Assembly (NCBI RefSeq): GCF_000785535.1 | Contig: NZ_CP007595.1 | Coordinates: 744,001-808,000, forward strand | Length of the DNA stretch: 64,000 bases | Direction: 5' to 3' | From: Arthrobacter sp. PAMC 25486 | GTDB taxonomy: Bacteria > Actinomycetota > Actinomycetes > Actinomycetales > Micrococcaceae | Shown here: positions 1 through 9,364 of the stretch, piece after piece | How the letters are laid out: each line of letters begins with the position of its first letter | Position numbering within the stretch: the stretch's first letter is position 1 | Notes under the pieces: model-generated | What the model saw: only the letters and a program-made list of their open reading frames with translations | Told to the model about the DNA's origin: nothing | The model's database searches: none | Program-made: the position numbers and the translations under genes

Positions 1-101
1 CCGGCATCTTCGGCCGTGATGAGCGGCCCGTCAAGGGTGGCGGCCAGCCCGCCAATGTCTGCAGCCCGCGGTTGAGGGGCCGAATAATCCTTCAGTGACA
101 T
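1..101 (-). CDS. FAD-binding oxidoreductase, N-terminal fragment (runs off the window)
   Basis: Only the first 34 codons are in the window. The ATG at 99-101 has a clear AAGGAG ribosome binding site about 8 bases upstream. The visible peptide contains GGLAATLDGPLITAEDAG. This resembles the N-terminus of berberine-bridge-type FAD-linked oxidases, which open with a leader helix and a G-P-(L/V)-(I/L)-T-x-x-D-x-G turn before the FAD domain. Family assignment rests on this short stretch alone, so the catalytic domain cannot be checked. The BTAD-AAA regulator gene lies 51 bases upstream on the same strand, and the two may be functionally linked. Confidence 0.5.
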   Translation of the reverse strand, partial: MSLKDYSAPQPRAADIGGLAATLDGPLITAEDA

Positions 102-152
102 GGTTGCTGCTCCTTAGTAGGGGCGGCCGGATTGCCGCCTGTGGGAACAACG

Positions 153-3100
153 CTAGGACCGCGGCGTTCGCCTCGCGTTCGCCGCCGTGTTGCGCACTCG
201 TGCGGCCAGCATGGGGCTCTGCTGTGCCACGGCCAGCAACTCTGCCCGGTCCAGCAGAATTCTGGCGGCAGCAGGATTTGCCAGCAGCGCGCGCTGTCGC
301 AGGATCTCCGGCAGCCACCACAGGTCGTCGCGCTGGATGGCAGCGGATTCGGCACCGTTGAACACGGCCACGGCCTCCTCCCGGCGGCCGCACTCGAGCA
401 GGGCCTGCGCCAGCAGGCTGTGCCAGTACGGCATGCGCGCAAAGGCCTGGGAGGCCTGCAGCCGCCCGATTCCTACCCGAATCGCATCAACACCCTCCCG
501 CCCGCCAATGGCCCAGCCCCGCAGGATGGTTCCCCAATGCCCGTAGTAAGCAAAGTTGTGGCGCGCGCACAGCTCCTCGAGTTCCGCAGCAAGGATGGCA
601 ATGCGCTCCCTCTCCCCTGCCGCACCGTCCCCGCGGTCCGTGCGCAACTGCAGCAGCACGGCCCGGAAGGCAAGCGCCACTGCCAGGCTGTAGGGGTGCC
701 CGGCCCTGGTGGCGCGATCCACAGCCTCCGCTGAGCAGTCGAGGGCGAGGTCGTCGTCCCCTGCCAGCCAATGCGCATGGGCGGCCCAGGCCCGGGCATG
801 CACCTCGATGCGGGTGCCGAGGATGTATGACTGGCCATCGGGCGTCTGGCCAAACGCGAGCCTGAAATGCACCAGGGCCTCATCGTTGCGACCCAGGCTT
901 GTCGCGGCACCGGCGACGGCAAAATTTGCCTGTCCCTCGAGCTCGGGGACGGTGTGGGCGAGCCCCAGTGCCCGGGTGGCGAGCATATGGGCCTCCTGCG
1001 TATGGCCTTGCACGAACGCGGCGGCGAAAAGGCCGATGAGGGCGGAGGCCACCACCCGGGGACGGCCCGCCGCCTCGGCCAGTTCAACGATGCGCTCCAA
1101 GGTCTTGCGCAGTTTTGGCGACGAATAGCCGCGCAGTGCTGTCAGCGGTTGGGGCAGGTGCAGCAGTACGTCCAGTTCTCTGTTCGAGGTGGACTCAGGG
1201 TGGTCTTGCACCGCGAGCAGGTTCAGGGCGGCCTGATAATTGGCAACGGCCCGGGCATTGGCGAACATGCGTGTCGCGGCGTCCCCGGCCTGGACAAAAT
1301 ATGCCACCGCCTTGTCAGCGTCCCCGGCCCTGCAGTAATGTTCCGCCAGCTGGGCCGCCACGGCGTCCCTGTTGTCGGGGTGCTGGGCTTCCAGTGCGCG
1401 GGCCAGTGCCTTGTGGAGCAGCCAGCGCTGCGGCGGCGAGACCAGGCCATAGGCGCAGTCGCGCAGCAGGTCGTGGCTGAAGTCGTAGCCGCCATGCTGC
1501 TCCCTCAGGATGCGCCGGCGCCACAACTCATCGACGGCGCGCACCAGGGATTGTTCACTGCCGGGCCAGGCAAGTGCCAGCGTGCCGAGGTTAAACCCAC
1601 GGCCAATCGCCGACGCCAGAGAGGCTGCGTCCCGTGCCTGCGGGGAACATTGCTCAAAGCGGCGGCTCAGCACTCCTGCCCCAGCTGCACCACCGGCGAG
1701 CACCTCAGTCAGGGTGGCGCCGCCCATGCCCCGTGCCGTCTCAACAACATGGAGCGGGTAGCCCCCGGTCGCGGCGTGCAGCAGGGCCACCTCGTCTTCT
1801 GACAGGTCCCTGTCAAGTATGGACGCAGCCAGTTCGGCGGTGTGTGTGGCATTCAGGGGAGGGAGCGCCAATTCCTGGACCCACCCCCCGTTGCGCAAGG
1901 CGTTCAGGGAATCTGCCGGTCCGGTGTTGGCCGCAGGCTCGTCAACCCGTGCCGCGGCCGCGACCAGCACAGGTGCGTCCGCGGCCAGCGCGAACAGCAC
2001 CGCGAGCCAGTCCAGCGTTTCCTCGTCGCACCACTGCAGGTCGTCCAAGATCAGGAGGGTGGGCCGCGACGGGGCCAGGACGGTCCGGGCGAGGTCCTCA
2101 TGGAAGGCCCGGCGCCGCCATGCATCGGCCAGGGCCGCCCCTGCCCAGTAGTGGGGCACCTGGGGTTCCGCCACCACGCCGGCGTTGCCCTCGGAGGAGG
2201 AACCGGCGCTGCGCCCCGGTGCCGGGCCGCCGGCGTCACCGCGCCGGCGAGAGGCACCTCCGCCGTCGAAAGTCCGGAAGGGTGCGTTCCCCAGCCATGA
2301 CGCAACCGGGGACAACGGGACGCTGCCGGCCCCGTCGAAGCAGCGGGCGTACGCGGTGACGGCGTTCCCGGCAGTTGCCGCGGCCAACAGTGTTGCCAGC
2401 AGGCGGGTCTTGCCGACACCGGCATCGCCAGTGACCAGCACCAGCCCGGGATTGCCGGCGCAGGCACGCTCCCACCGCTGCTGAAGTTGCGAAAGCTGGT
2501 CCTCCCTCCCGACGGGGCGTGTTGTCCGGACACCGGGCAGCAGGGTCATGACGGCCCGGCCGCCTGCGGGCCTCGGCACCGGGATGAAACCCAGGAGGCT
2601 GCGGGCCAGCGCGCGCGTGCGCGGTCCGGGCGCCACGCCCAGTTCCTGTTCGAGTGTGGCCGAGCACCGGTGATAGGTTCGCACGGCAGCTGCGGCATCC
2701 CCCGCCGCCGATTGCAGCTCCATGAGTTTTTGGTAGCCCGCTTCTTCCAGCGGTTCCAGCTGCAGGCGACGGCGTGCCGCCGCCTGGGCGCGACCCGGTT
2801 CCACTACGGCACCAGCTGCGGACACCAGGTCGCAGAGCTCCACGCACTCGCGGTGCAGTGACTCGCGGGCAGCCAGGACCCACTCGGAGTAAAGCCCCGG
2901 CAGCAAGTCTCCGGTGTAGGAATTGATGGCGAGGAAGCCGTGGTGCAGCAGTCCGCCGCGTTCCCCGTTCCTCCCGGAGTGCATGGCCAGCTCGCTGTTG
3001 CTACGAAAGTCGCGCAGGTCGGCGCTGCAGCCCGGCCCGTCCCGCCAGACAAGCGCCGTGCCGTCCATGTGGATGCAGCCGGCGACGCCGGGCAGCTGCC

Positions 3101-3317
3101 TCAGGCCGTGCAGTTCCCGTCGCAAATTCGTCCTGGCCTGCCGGTCGCTGGACTCGGGCCACAAGAGACCGGCGAGCCGTTCGCGCTCCTGCGGCCTGCC
3201 GGCATTCACCACCAGGGCGGCCAAAATTTCCAGGGCACGGCCAACAAGGAGTGACGGCGCATCCGACGCCGCTTCTTCGCTGACACGCTGCTCGCCCAAA
3301 AAGTAGAGCCGCAACAC
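153..3317 (-). CDS. SARP/BTAD-type transcriptional regulator with AAA ATPase domain
   Basis: A protein of about 1054 aa with the layout of large SARP/AfsR-like regulators. An N-terminal winged-helix region (about 1-80) is followed by a BTAD all-helical domain (about 110-245). A nucleotide-binding module has Walker A GDAGVGKT near residue 297 and a Walker B-like LLILDDLQW near 450. The long helical C-terminal half looks like TPR or MalT-type repeats. The open frame extends to 3590, but that part overlaps the divergent yigZ gene. I chose GTG 3315-3317, where the recognisable domain begins (VLRLYFLGEQ) and GAGAGG lies 9 bases upstream. Such proteins activate nearby genes by binding direct repeats. 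The flavoprotein oxidase just downstream is a plausible target, but that is inference. Confidence 0.8.
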   Translation of the reverse strand: MLRLYFLGEQRVSEEAASDAPSLLVGRALEILAALVVNAGRPQERERLAGLLWPESSDRQARTNLRRELHGLRQLPGVAGCIHMDGTALVWRDGPGCSADLRDFRSNSELAMHSGRNGERGGLLHHGFLAINSYTGDLLPGLYSEWVLAARESLHRECVELCDLVSAAGAVVEPGRAQAAARRRLQLEPLEEAGYQKLMELQSAAGDAAAAVRTYHRCSATLEQELGVAPGPRTRALARSLLGFIPVPRPAGGRAVMTLLPGVRTTRPVGREDQLSQLQQRWERACAGNPGLVLVTGDAGVGKTRLLATLLAAATAGNAVTAYARCFDGAGSVPLSPVASWLGNAPFRTFDGGGASRRRGDAGGPAPGRSAGSSSEGNAGVVAEPQVPHYWAGAALADAWRRRAFHEDLARTVLAPSRPTLLILDDLQWCDEETLDWLAVLFALAADAPVLVAAAARVDEPAANTGPADSLNALRNGGWVQELALPPLNATHTAELAASILDRDLSEDEVALLHAATGGYPLHVVETARGMGGATLTEVLAGGAAGAGVLSRRFEQCSPQARDAASLASAIGRGFNLGTLALAWPGSEQSLVRAVDELWRRRILREQHGGYDFSHDLLRDCAYGLVSPPQRWLLHKALARALEAQHPDNRDAVAAQLAEHYCRAGDADKAVAYFVQAGDAATRMFANARAVANYQAALNLLAVQDHPESTSNRELDVLLHLPQPLTALRGYSSPKLRKTLERIVELAEAAGRPRVVASALIGLFAAAFVQGHTQEAHMLATRALGLAHTVPELEGQANFAVAGAATSLGRNDEALVHFRLAFGQTPDGQSYILGTRIEVHARAWAAHAHWLAGDDDLALDCSAEAVDRATRAGHPYSLAVALAFRAVLLQLRTDRGDGAAGERERIAILAAELEELCARHNFAYYGHWGTILRGWAIGGREGVDAIRVGIGRLQASQAFARMPYWHSLLAQALLECGRREEAVAVFNGAESAAIQRDDLWWLPEILRQRALLANPAAARILLDRAELLAVAQQSPMLAARVRNTAANARRTPRS

Positions 3318-3389
3318 AGGACGCCGCCTCTCGGCATTTGGAGGACCATCGCGAACCACACAATTATCCCACCGGCCCGCATGCGCGGA

Positions 3390-3395
3390 TAGGAT
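3390..3395 (+). promoter_or_regulatory. -10 element TAGGAT of a probably leaderless yigZ transcript
   Basis: TAGGAT ends 6 bases before GTG 3402 and no Shine-Dalgarno sequence is present. The spacing puts the transcription start at or next to the start codon. No convincing -35 was found. Confidence 0.4.
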
Positions 3396-3401
3396 TGCAG
3401 C

Positions 3402-4124
3402 GTGATGATTTCCCAAGCGACGCCCGGCCCCAACACGTACACCGCACTCGCCGCCGGGCCCGATTTCCGCCACGAGCTCACCATCAAACGCTCCCGTTTC
3501 ATCACGGTGCTGCGCCGGGTCGAGGAGGCAGCGACCGCACGCAAACTCGTGACTGAGCTGCGGAAGGAATTCTACGACGCACGGCACCACTGCTCGGCCT
3601 TCGTGATCGGCCCGGACCGCGGGGTGCAGCGCTCCAATGACGACGGCGAGCCATCAGGCACGGCCGGGATCCCGATGCTGGACGCACTCTTGAAACGCGA
3701 AACTCGTCCCGCAGCCCTCACAGCGGGAGGGGCCGCTGACCTCAGTGACGTGTGCGCCGTCGTCGTGCGTTATTTTGGCGGCATCCTACTGGGGGCGGGT
3801 GGACTGGTGCGGGCCTACTCGGAATCCGTCAGTGCGGCCCTGGACGCCGCGCCGCTCGTGCGCCGGGACAGGCTGCAGCGTTTCGTTGTTGCGGTGCCGC
3901 ATGCGGAGGCCGGGCGGCTGGAAAATGAGCTGCGCAGCTCTGGATACGTCATGACCGGCAATGACTACGATGCCGTCAACACCCAGGTGGGGCTGGCCCT
4001 CCCCGACAACGAACACGCGATCACCGCCGCCGGGGAACGGCTGGCCTCACTCACGGCCGGCCGCTGCACACTGGCCGCGGCCGGCACCGAGTGGGTTGAC
4101 ACGCGACTGCGCGCGGTGTCCTGA
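3402..4124 (+). CDS. YigZ/IMPACT family protein (UPF0029)
   Basis: A 240-aa protein with the typical bacterial YigZ length. The N-terminal IMPACT domain (about 25-140) carries the conserved signature ARHHCSAF, then SNDDGEPSGTAG, then VVVRYFGGILLGAGGLVRAY. The C-terminal ferredoxin-like domain is shorter and more variable. The family is widespread and related to the yeast translation regulator IMPACT. Its bacterial role is not settled, so none is assigned. It starts at GTG 3402 or ATG 3405; the -10-like hexamer six bases upstream favours GTG. It is divergent from the SARP regulator and convergent with the DUF805 gene. Confidence 0.9.
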   Translation: MMISQATPGPNTYTALAAGPDFRHELTIKRSRFITVLRRVEEAATARKLVTELRKEFYDARHHCSAFVIGPDRGVQRSNDDGEPSGTAGIPMLDALLKRETRPAALTAGGAADLSDVCAVVVRYFGGILLGAGGLVRAYSESVSAALDAAPLVRRDRLQRFVVAVPHAEAGRLENELRSSGYVMTGNDYDAVNTQVGLALPDNEHAITAAGERLASLTAGRCTLAAAGTEWVDTRLRAVS

Positions 4125-4176
4125 CGCCATCGTCTTGACAGTGCCATCGTGGCCGGACCGTCCGGACAGTGCCCGG

Positions 4177-4812
4177 CTAGTATCGCTGCTGCCCGTAAGG
4201 TGCCGGTCTCACAAGGACCTTCTCAAATCGGGTGCCCTGCGGGTTGCTGGGCATGAGCGCCAGGATGCCCACGATCAGGAATCCCACATACGGCACCAGC
4301 CACAGTGCACCCAGGGCACCGCTGAAGTTGGCATCGTGCAGCCGACGGAAGGTCAGGGCAATGTAGGGCACGATGCTGCCGAGCACGAACATCACATACA
4401 CTCCCGCAACCCAGTCGGCACCGGTCACGGCGTTGAACATGGCACCGACGAAGAACAGCCCCGCCATGAACAACTGGACCCACCAGAACTCGCTGCGGCT
4501 CGCCCTGCCACTGAATGTGGCGTACTTGCCGTAGAAGCGGCCCATGGACTCCAGGAATGAGGCCGGGTAGAGAGGCTGGGACAGTGCACTGGGCTGGCCC
4601 TGCTGCTGCCCGTACTGCTGCGGCTGCCCGTTGGGCTGGACGTTGCCGAACAGGTACGCCGGCTGGTACTGCGCCTCGGGCTGCGGAACAGGCGGGTACG
4701 GCGGCGCCGCTGGAGCGGCCGGTGCCTGTTCGGCCTGGGGTGGTGCCGCTGCGGGGCTGAAATAACCCGGCAGCACCTTGGGTTCCTGCGGATTTTGTTC
4801 CGGATAGGACAT
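4177..4812 (-). CDS. DUF805 membrane protein with proline/glutamine-rich cytoplasmic tail
   Basis: A 211-aa protein. Residues 1-85 are a low-complexity tail rich in Pro, Gln and Ala. Residues about 90-205 are a DUF805 domain: MGRFYGKYATFSGRASRSEFWW precedes three or four membrane segments, with the conserved LTFRRLHDANFSG motif between them. DUF805 proteins are integral membrane proteins of unknown role. The start ATG is preceded by AAGGGGG at good spacing. The gene is apparently monocistronic. Confidence 0.88.
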   Translation of the reverse strand: MSYPEQNPQEPKVLPGYFSPAAAPPQAEQAPAAPAAPPYPPVPQPEAQYQPAYLFGNVQPNGQPQQYGQQQGQPSALSQPLYPASFLESMGRFYGKYATFSGRASRSEFWWVQLFMAGLFFVGAMFNAVTGADWVAGVYVMFVLGSIVPYIALTFRRLHDANFSGALGALWLVPYVGFLIVGILALMPSNPQGTRFEKVLVRPAPYGQQRY

Positions 4813-4906
4813 TGGGTGGTTCCCCCTTGGAATTGTCTACTACAGAGATCATATCGGGCGGCACCGACAATAGGGATTCCTCAGCGGGATTCGCCAGCGG
4901 GTTTGG

Positions 4907-5328
4907 TCAGCGGGTTTCGGGGACCGGCGCGGGGTGGGCGGACCGCATAAGGTGCGGGCCGCCGTCGTACTTGGTAAGACGCTCCACCACGTCGGGCCAC
5001 GGCACCGTGACACGTTCACTGGGAATCAGGGCCTTGACCAGCTCGGCCTGGGCCACCACAATGCCGTCGGGTGAAACCTCAAGGATACAGACACCGGAAC
5101 GCAACTCAAGGGGGGGGCGTCCTGCAACTGCCACCGTTCGGCCAGCTCGGAGATGCCATGTGCGGCCAGTCGCTCCTCACCGTCCAGGAAATCCGTTGCC
5201 GTGCCCAGCGCGTGACCGAGCAGGGTGCGGGGCTGCAGCAGCGAGTAGTCGGCTGCCAGGGGTGCAAGATAGCCAACCGTCTCGCCGTCGTCGGGCCGGG
5301 TGACCTTCAGCCAGTTATCAATGGACAT
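4907..5328 (-). pseudogene. Hypothetical small gene interrupted by a frameshift in a G8 run
   Basis: Reading from ATG 5328 (AGGAG upstream), an open frame gives MSIDNWLKVTRPDDGETVGY and continues through RWQLQDAPPL. Coding sense then continues in another frame, with LELRSGVCILEVSPDGIVVA to a stop at 4907. The switch falls at the G run 5110-5117, and restoring one G rejoins the frames into a 140-aa protein. It sits directly after the rpsA terminator. The family is not recognised. A sequencing or assembly error in the homopolymer is as likely as a real mutation. Confidence 0.65.
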
Positions 5329-5380
5329 GGGTTGCTCCTGTTTGCGGTGCAAGGTTGTGCGGATCAAGTGGTGCGGATTA

Positions 5381-5421
5381 AAAGGGAACGGGTCCCCCAC
5401 CCGAAGGTGGAGAACCCGTTC
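5381..5421 (-). terminator. Intrinsic terminator downstream of rpsA
   Basis: Arms GAACGGGT (5386-5393) and ACCCGTTC (5414-5421) enclose an inner CCACC/GGTGG stem. On the minus strand the hairpin is followed by CTTTTAA. It lies 45 bases after the rpsA stop. Confidence 0.75.
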
Positions 5422-5427
5422 ACAGCT

Positions 5428-5454
5428 GCGTCCACCCAAGAGTTGGGTGGACGC
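5428..5454. repeat. Second perfect hairpin between rpsA and its terminator
   Basis: Perfect 10-bp arms GCGTCCACCC / GGGTGGACGC with a 7-base loop and no T tract. It begins 11 bases after the rpsA stop codon. It may stabilise the 3' end of the rpsA mRNA or aid termination together with the next hairpin. Confidence 0.6.
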
Positions 5455-5465
5455 GACAGCGGAAA

Positions 5466-6944
5466 TTAGTTTCCGGTCAGCTTCTCACGCAGAGCGGCGA
5501 GTGCCTCGTCAGATGCCAGCGTACCGGCGCCTGAATCGGTGGCAACAGGCTCGGAGGAGTAGGAAGTCCCTGCGGACTCGCCACCTTCACCGGCGTTGTC
5601 GGCAGCTGCATCGTCTGCAGCGTGCTCGGCAACCTGCTTCTTGTGTGCTTCCCAGCGGGTCTGGGCGTCAGCGTACTGCTGCTCCCAAACGGCGCGCTGG
5701 TTCTCGTAGCCCTCGAGCCATTCGTTCGACTCGGGGTCGAAGCCCTCGGGGTACTTGTAGTTGCCCTCTTCGTCGTACTCGGCAACCATGCCGTAGAGTG
5801 CGGGATCGAACTCGGTGGAGTCGACGTCGACACCCTCGTTGGCCTGCTTGAGGGACAGCGAGATGCGGCGGCGTTCCAGGTCGATGTCGATGACCTTGAC
5901 GAACAGTTCGTCACCAACGGAGACAACCTGCTCGGCCAGCTCAACGTGGCGCACTGCCAGCTCGGAGATGTGAACCAGGCCTTCGATGCCGTCTTCAACG
6001 CGAACGAACGCGCCGAACGGAACCAGCTTGGTGACCTTACCCGGTACAACCTGCCCGAGGGCGTGGGTGCGGGCGAAGGTCTGCCACGGGTCTTCCTGCG
6101 TAGCCTTGAGCGAGAGCGATACACGCTCGCGGTCCAGATCCACTTCGAGCACCTCGACGGTGACTTCCTGGCCAACTTCGACAACCTCGGACGGGTGGTC
6201 GATGTGCTTCCAGGACAGCTCGGAAACGTGTACGAGGCCGTCTACGCCGCCCAGGTCAACGAATGCACCGAAGTTGACGATGGAGGAAACAACGCCGGGA
6301 CGAACCTGGCCCTTTTCCAGCTTGTTGAGGAACGTGGAGCGAACCTCGGACTGGGTCTGCTCGAGCCAGGCACGGCGGGACAGCACAACGTTGTTGCGGT
6401 TCTTGTCCAGCTCGATGATCTTGGCTTCGATCTGCTGACCGATGTAGGGAGCCAGGTCGCGCACACGGCGCATCTCGACGAGCGATGCGGGCAGGAAGCC
6501 GCGCAGGCCGATGTCGAGGATAAGACCACCCTTGACCACTTCGATGACGGTACCGGTAACGACGCCGTCTTCTTCCTTGACCTTCTCGATGTCGCCCCAG
6601 GCACGCTCGTACTGCGCGCGCTTCTTGGAGAGGATCAGTCGGCCTTCTTTATCTTCCTTCGTGAGGACCAAGGCTTCGACCTGATCGCCAACGGCGACAA
6701 CGTCACCGGGATCAACGTCGTGCTTGATGGACAGCTCGCGGGAGGGGATGACACCTTCGGTCTTGTAACCGATGTCGAGCAGAACTTCGTCGCGGTCAAC
6801 CTTGACAACAATACCTTCGACGAGGTCGCCGTCGTTGAAGTACTTGATGGTTGCATCTACAGCGGCGAGAAATTCTTCAGCAGTACCAATGTCGTTGATT
6901 GCGACAACAGGAGTACTCGTCTTCTCGGGGGTGGTGATGGTCAT
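5466..6944 (-). CDS. rpsA: 30S ribosomal protein S1
   Basis: A 492-aa protein with four S1 OB-fold RNA-binding domains at about 38-107, 125-190, 211-280 and 297-366. Each carries the family's G-x-V-x3-x-G-x-FV pattern, for example PGVVSSIVNFGAFVDLGGVDG and PGKVTKLVPFGAFVRVEDGIEG. A long acidic, low-complexity C-terminal tail follows. Four domains plus an acidic tail is the usual actinobacterial form, against six in Escherichia coli. It binds mRNA on the small ribosomal subunit. The ATG start is supported by the conserved N-terminus. Two hairpins follow the stop codon. The gene is divergent from the fetB-like permease. Confidence 0.97.
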   Translation of the reverse strand: MTITTPEKTSTPVVAINDIGTAEEFLAAVDATIKYFNDGDLVEGIVVKVDRDEVLLDIGYKTEGVIPSRELSIKHDVDPGDVVAVGDQVEALVLTKEDKEGRLILSKKRAQYERAWGDIEKVKEEDGVVTGTVIEVVKGGLILDIGLRGFLPASLVEMRRVRDLAPYIGQQIEAKIIELDKNRNNVVLSRRAWLEQTQSEVRSTFLNKLEKGQVRPGVVSSIVNFGAFVDLGGVDGLVHVSELSWKHIDHPSEVVEVGQEVTVEVLEVDLDRERVSLSLKATQEDPWQTFARTHALGQVVPGKVTKLVPFGAFVRVEDGIEGLVHISELAVRHVELAEQVVSVGDELFVKVIDIDLERRRISLSLKQANEGVDVDSTEFDPALYGMVAEYDEEGNYKYPEGFDPESNEWLEGYENQRAVWEQQYADAQTRWEAHKKQVAEHAADDAAADNAGEGGESAGTSYSSEPVATDSGAGTLASDEALAALREKLTGN

Positions 6945-7204
6945 GTAGTAGGGGCTCCGATGTGGATAGTTGGATTCGTCGAACCCGTAGCAAGGCCGCG
7001 AAAAAACGCGTGGTTGCCGGAGTGGATCCGAAAATTATTATGGTTGCAGGGGTTCCTGCGGATTCTTGCTGCCTACAATGTGCAACCCGGGCGCTTCTTG
7101 AGCACCCAAGGCACGCATTACATGCCCATTTAGTCTAGTTGTTCGGCAGTGGTAGTGCAAAGTGGATCTTGTGCCCTGCGTACGGGGCCCGATGGCTTGC
7201 CATA

Positions 7205-8002
7205 ATGGCCCTTGTGGAAGGTTCAACACTCCTTGTTCTGGGTCCCAATGCGTGGCTCCTCCTTGCCGTGCTGCTTGGACTGGCCGCCGTGGTGTGGCGC
7301 ACTGCCCTGGGCCGCTCCCCCGTGCAAATGCTGGTGGCCGGCGTCCGTGCACTCATCCAGCTGGCCGCCGTCGCGCTCGTGATTGCCTGGCTTTCGGACA
7401 AGGGGCCGCTGGCCTTTGCTTTTGTGGCACTGATGTTCCTTGTTGGCGTGTGGACGTCGGGCCGCAGGGTGGCTCCCGACGGTCGCTGGTGGCTGGCGGC
7501 CGTGCCCCTTGCCGCCGGTGTTGTTCCGGTGGCGCTCATGATGTTTGCCTTTGGTGTGCTGCCGTTCAGTGCCCTGGCCATCATCGCCGTCCTTGGCCAG
7601 CAGATTGGCGGGGCCATGACGAGTGTGACGTTGGCCGGGCGACGCATCCGCGACGAACTGGCGCTACGCCAGGGCGAGGTGGAGGCGGCCGTGGCACTGG
7701 GCTTCCCGTGGCAGGCCGCCCGTGCCATGGTGGGGCGGCCGGTGGCAGGTGAGGCCGTCCTGCCATCAATTGACCAGACCCGGACGGCCGGGCTGGTCAC
7801 GCTGCCGGGCGCCTTTGTGGGCATGATCTTAGGTGGTGCCGCGCCGCTGGACGCGGGCCTGATCCAGTTGCTGGTGCTGGTGTCGCTGCTCCTGGTCAAC
7901 GCCGGCGCCGCCGCAACCACGTTGTGGCTTAGCTGCGCCGGCGCATGGACGCGGCCCCGGACCCGGCCCCGCGACATACCGGCGGGGAAAACGCCGCGCT
8001 AG
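7205..8002 (+). CDS. FetB/YbbM-type ABC transporter permease (UPF0014)
   Basis: A hydrophobic protein of about 265 aa with six or seven membrane segments. It carries the family's conserved central motifs VLGQQIGGAMTSVTLAGRRI and the LPGAFVGMILGGA segment. In Escherichia coli the FetA-FetB pair is implicated in iron export. No FetA-like ATPase lies next to it here, so the partner must be encoded elsewhere. The frame stays open up to a TTG at 7139. Neither TTG 7139 nor ATG 7205 has a clear ribosome binding site. ATG 7205 is preferred because the hydrophobic core begins just after it. Confidence 0.8.
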   Translation: MALVEGSTLLVLGPNAWLLLAVLLGLAAVVWRTALGRSPVQMLVAGVRALIQLAAVALVIAWLSDKGPLAFAFVALMFLVGVWTSGRRVAPDGRWWLAAVPLAAGVVPVALMMFAFGVLPFSALAIIAVLGQQIGGAMTSVTLAGRRIRDELALRQGEVEAAVALGFPWQAARAMVGRPVAGEAVLPSIDQTRTAGLVTLPGAFVGMILGGAAPLDAGLIQLLVLVSLLLVNAGAAATTLWLSCAGAWTRPRTRPRDIPAGKTPR

Positions 8003-9348
8003 AAGCTCGTCAGGCAGTGCGGGGATTCCTTCGTGGCGAACAGGGTGTCAAACTCTGCGACGGCGCCCTGTTCCTCCTCGCGCACACGGCCTGCGGCCTG
8101 TAATGTTCTGGCGCTGACACCGCCCAGGTACAGGCTGGAAAGTTCGCTCACGCCCATGCTCAGCCCAAAGGGCACCGAACCGTCCTCGGGGCAGCGGGTG
8201 ACGGTGGCCTTCCCATGGACCACCGTTATCCGGAAAATGCCGGAGGCATGGCCCAGGGGGTCACCCACATGGAGGGTGACACTGCCGTCCGCGGCGTATG
8301 CGCGGGCTGCCAACGCCCCCGGCGTGTCCAGGATGCGCAGCCACAGGTGATCTTCCGTGGCGGTGCGCTTGTACAGGCGCTTGGCCGCCATGGACCATTC
8401 CAGCGGATCCACCACGGGCGCCATGCCCCACGTGATGACGTCGATCAAATCAAGGGAGCCCAGGTAGTTCCACAGTGCCAGGTAGGCGTCATCCGTGGCC
8501 GCCAACAGGTCCACTATCTCCACCGTGGGCCGGGTGTGGTCGTCGGTCGGCTTGTACGTCACATAGCCGTCCACGGTCCCGGTGGCGTCATAGTGCAGCG
8601 CCGCGCGGATGTTCTTCACCGGATCCATCGACCCGTAGTTACCCTGGCCGGAGGCGGAGAGCCGGTACATGTCTTGCCGGCCGATAGACCCGTACGTGGC
8701 GGTGTGAACGCGGGCAAAGATCTCGTTGTGCAGATCCCGGACCACCACGGCGTCGGCAATTTCCACCATGCCCTGGGCCGCGGCGGCTGGCACGATAAAC
8801 TCCAGGCCGCCCTTGACACTGACCTCAATGTCGCAGGCATCCGTTGCCACGCCGAAGCCGAAACGCCCGTAGATGGTGGCTTCCGACGCCGTCAGCGCGG
8901 CGATGGAAATACCGGCCGCCTTGGCCTGGGCAAGGTCGGATCCCATCATGGCCCGCAGCAAACCACGACGACGGTGGCTGGGACGAACGGTTACGGCGGT
9001 GATCTGGTGGACCGGCAGCAACGTCCCGCCACCCACGTTCAGGGTTTTGCGGTGATAAGCGTAGGTGGCGACGGGGTAGTCTATGCCCCAGGCCCCTGCA
9101 GGTGCCGCGGCATCCTTGAGGTAGGCGCCGGTGGACATTCGCCCGTCAACCTGCTCGCCGGTCGCGTAGGTCCTGGTTTCCTCGCCCGTCCCGGTTGAGT
9201 TGCCGTGGAAGCCGAGCGAAACGGCCTGCTGCCATTTCGCCACCTCGTCGGGCACTTCCCCGTCAACCACGCGTGAGGGAAATGTCCGCAGCTCGTACGG
9301 GAACGAGCGGGGACTGCGCTGGTGTGTGGCGGTGCGTTCGATGCTCAT
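7999..9348 (-). CDS. Eis-like GNAT family N-acetyltransferase
   Basis: A 449-aa protein with the tripartite Eis layout. A first GNAT domain contains the acetyl-CoA loop VRPSHRRRGLLRAMM. A second, degenerate GNAT domain follows, then a sterol-carrier-like C-terminal domain; the chain ends in F. Eis proteins of mycobacteria acetylate aminoglycosides and other amines, but the substrate here is unknown. ATG 9348 has AAAGGA about 6 bases upstream and lies 16 bases after the polA stop, so the two are probably cotranscribed. It overlaps the end of the convergent permease gene by 4 bases. Confidence 0.88.
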   Translation of the reverse strand: MSIERTATHQRSPRSFPYELRTFPSRVVDGEVPDEVAKWQQAVSLGFHGNSTGTGEETRTYATGEQVDGRMSTGAYLKDAAAPAGAWGIDYPVATYAYHRKTLNVGGGTLLPVHQITAVTVRPSHRRRGLLRAMMGSDLAQAKAAGISIAALTASEATIYGRFGFGVATDACDIEVSVKGGLEFIVPAAAAQGMVEIADAVVVRDLHNEIFARVHTATYGSIGRQDMYRLSASGQGNYGSMDPVKNIRAALHYDATGTVDGYVTYKPTDDHTRPTVEIVDLLAATDDAYLALWNYLGSLDLIDVITWGMAPVVDPLEWSMAAKRLYKRTATEDHLWLRILDTPGALAARAYAADGSVTLHVGDPLGHASGIFRITVVHGKATVTRCPEDGSVPFGLSMGVSELSSLYLGGVSARTLQAAGRVREEEQGAVAEFDTLFATKESPHCLTSF

Positions 9349-9364
9349 GAAGGGTCCTTTTTCG

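Noticed and set aside
7043..7078. TACAAT with TTGCAG as a promoter for the FetB-like gene
   Set aside because: The gap between the two hexamers is 24 bases, too long for a standard promoter.
5622..7133. A 503-codon open frame on the plus strand opposite rpsA
   Set aside because: It is the antisense shadow of a highly conserved ribosomal protein gene and has no ribosome binding site or recognisable domain.
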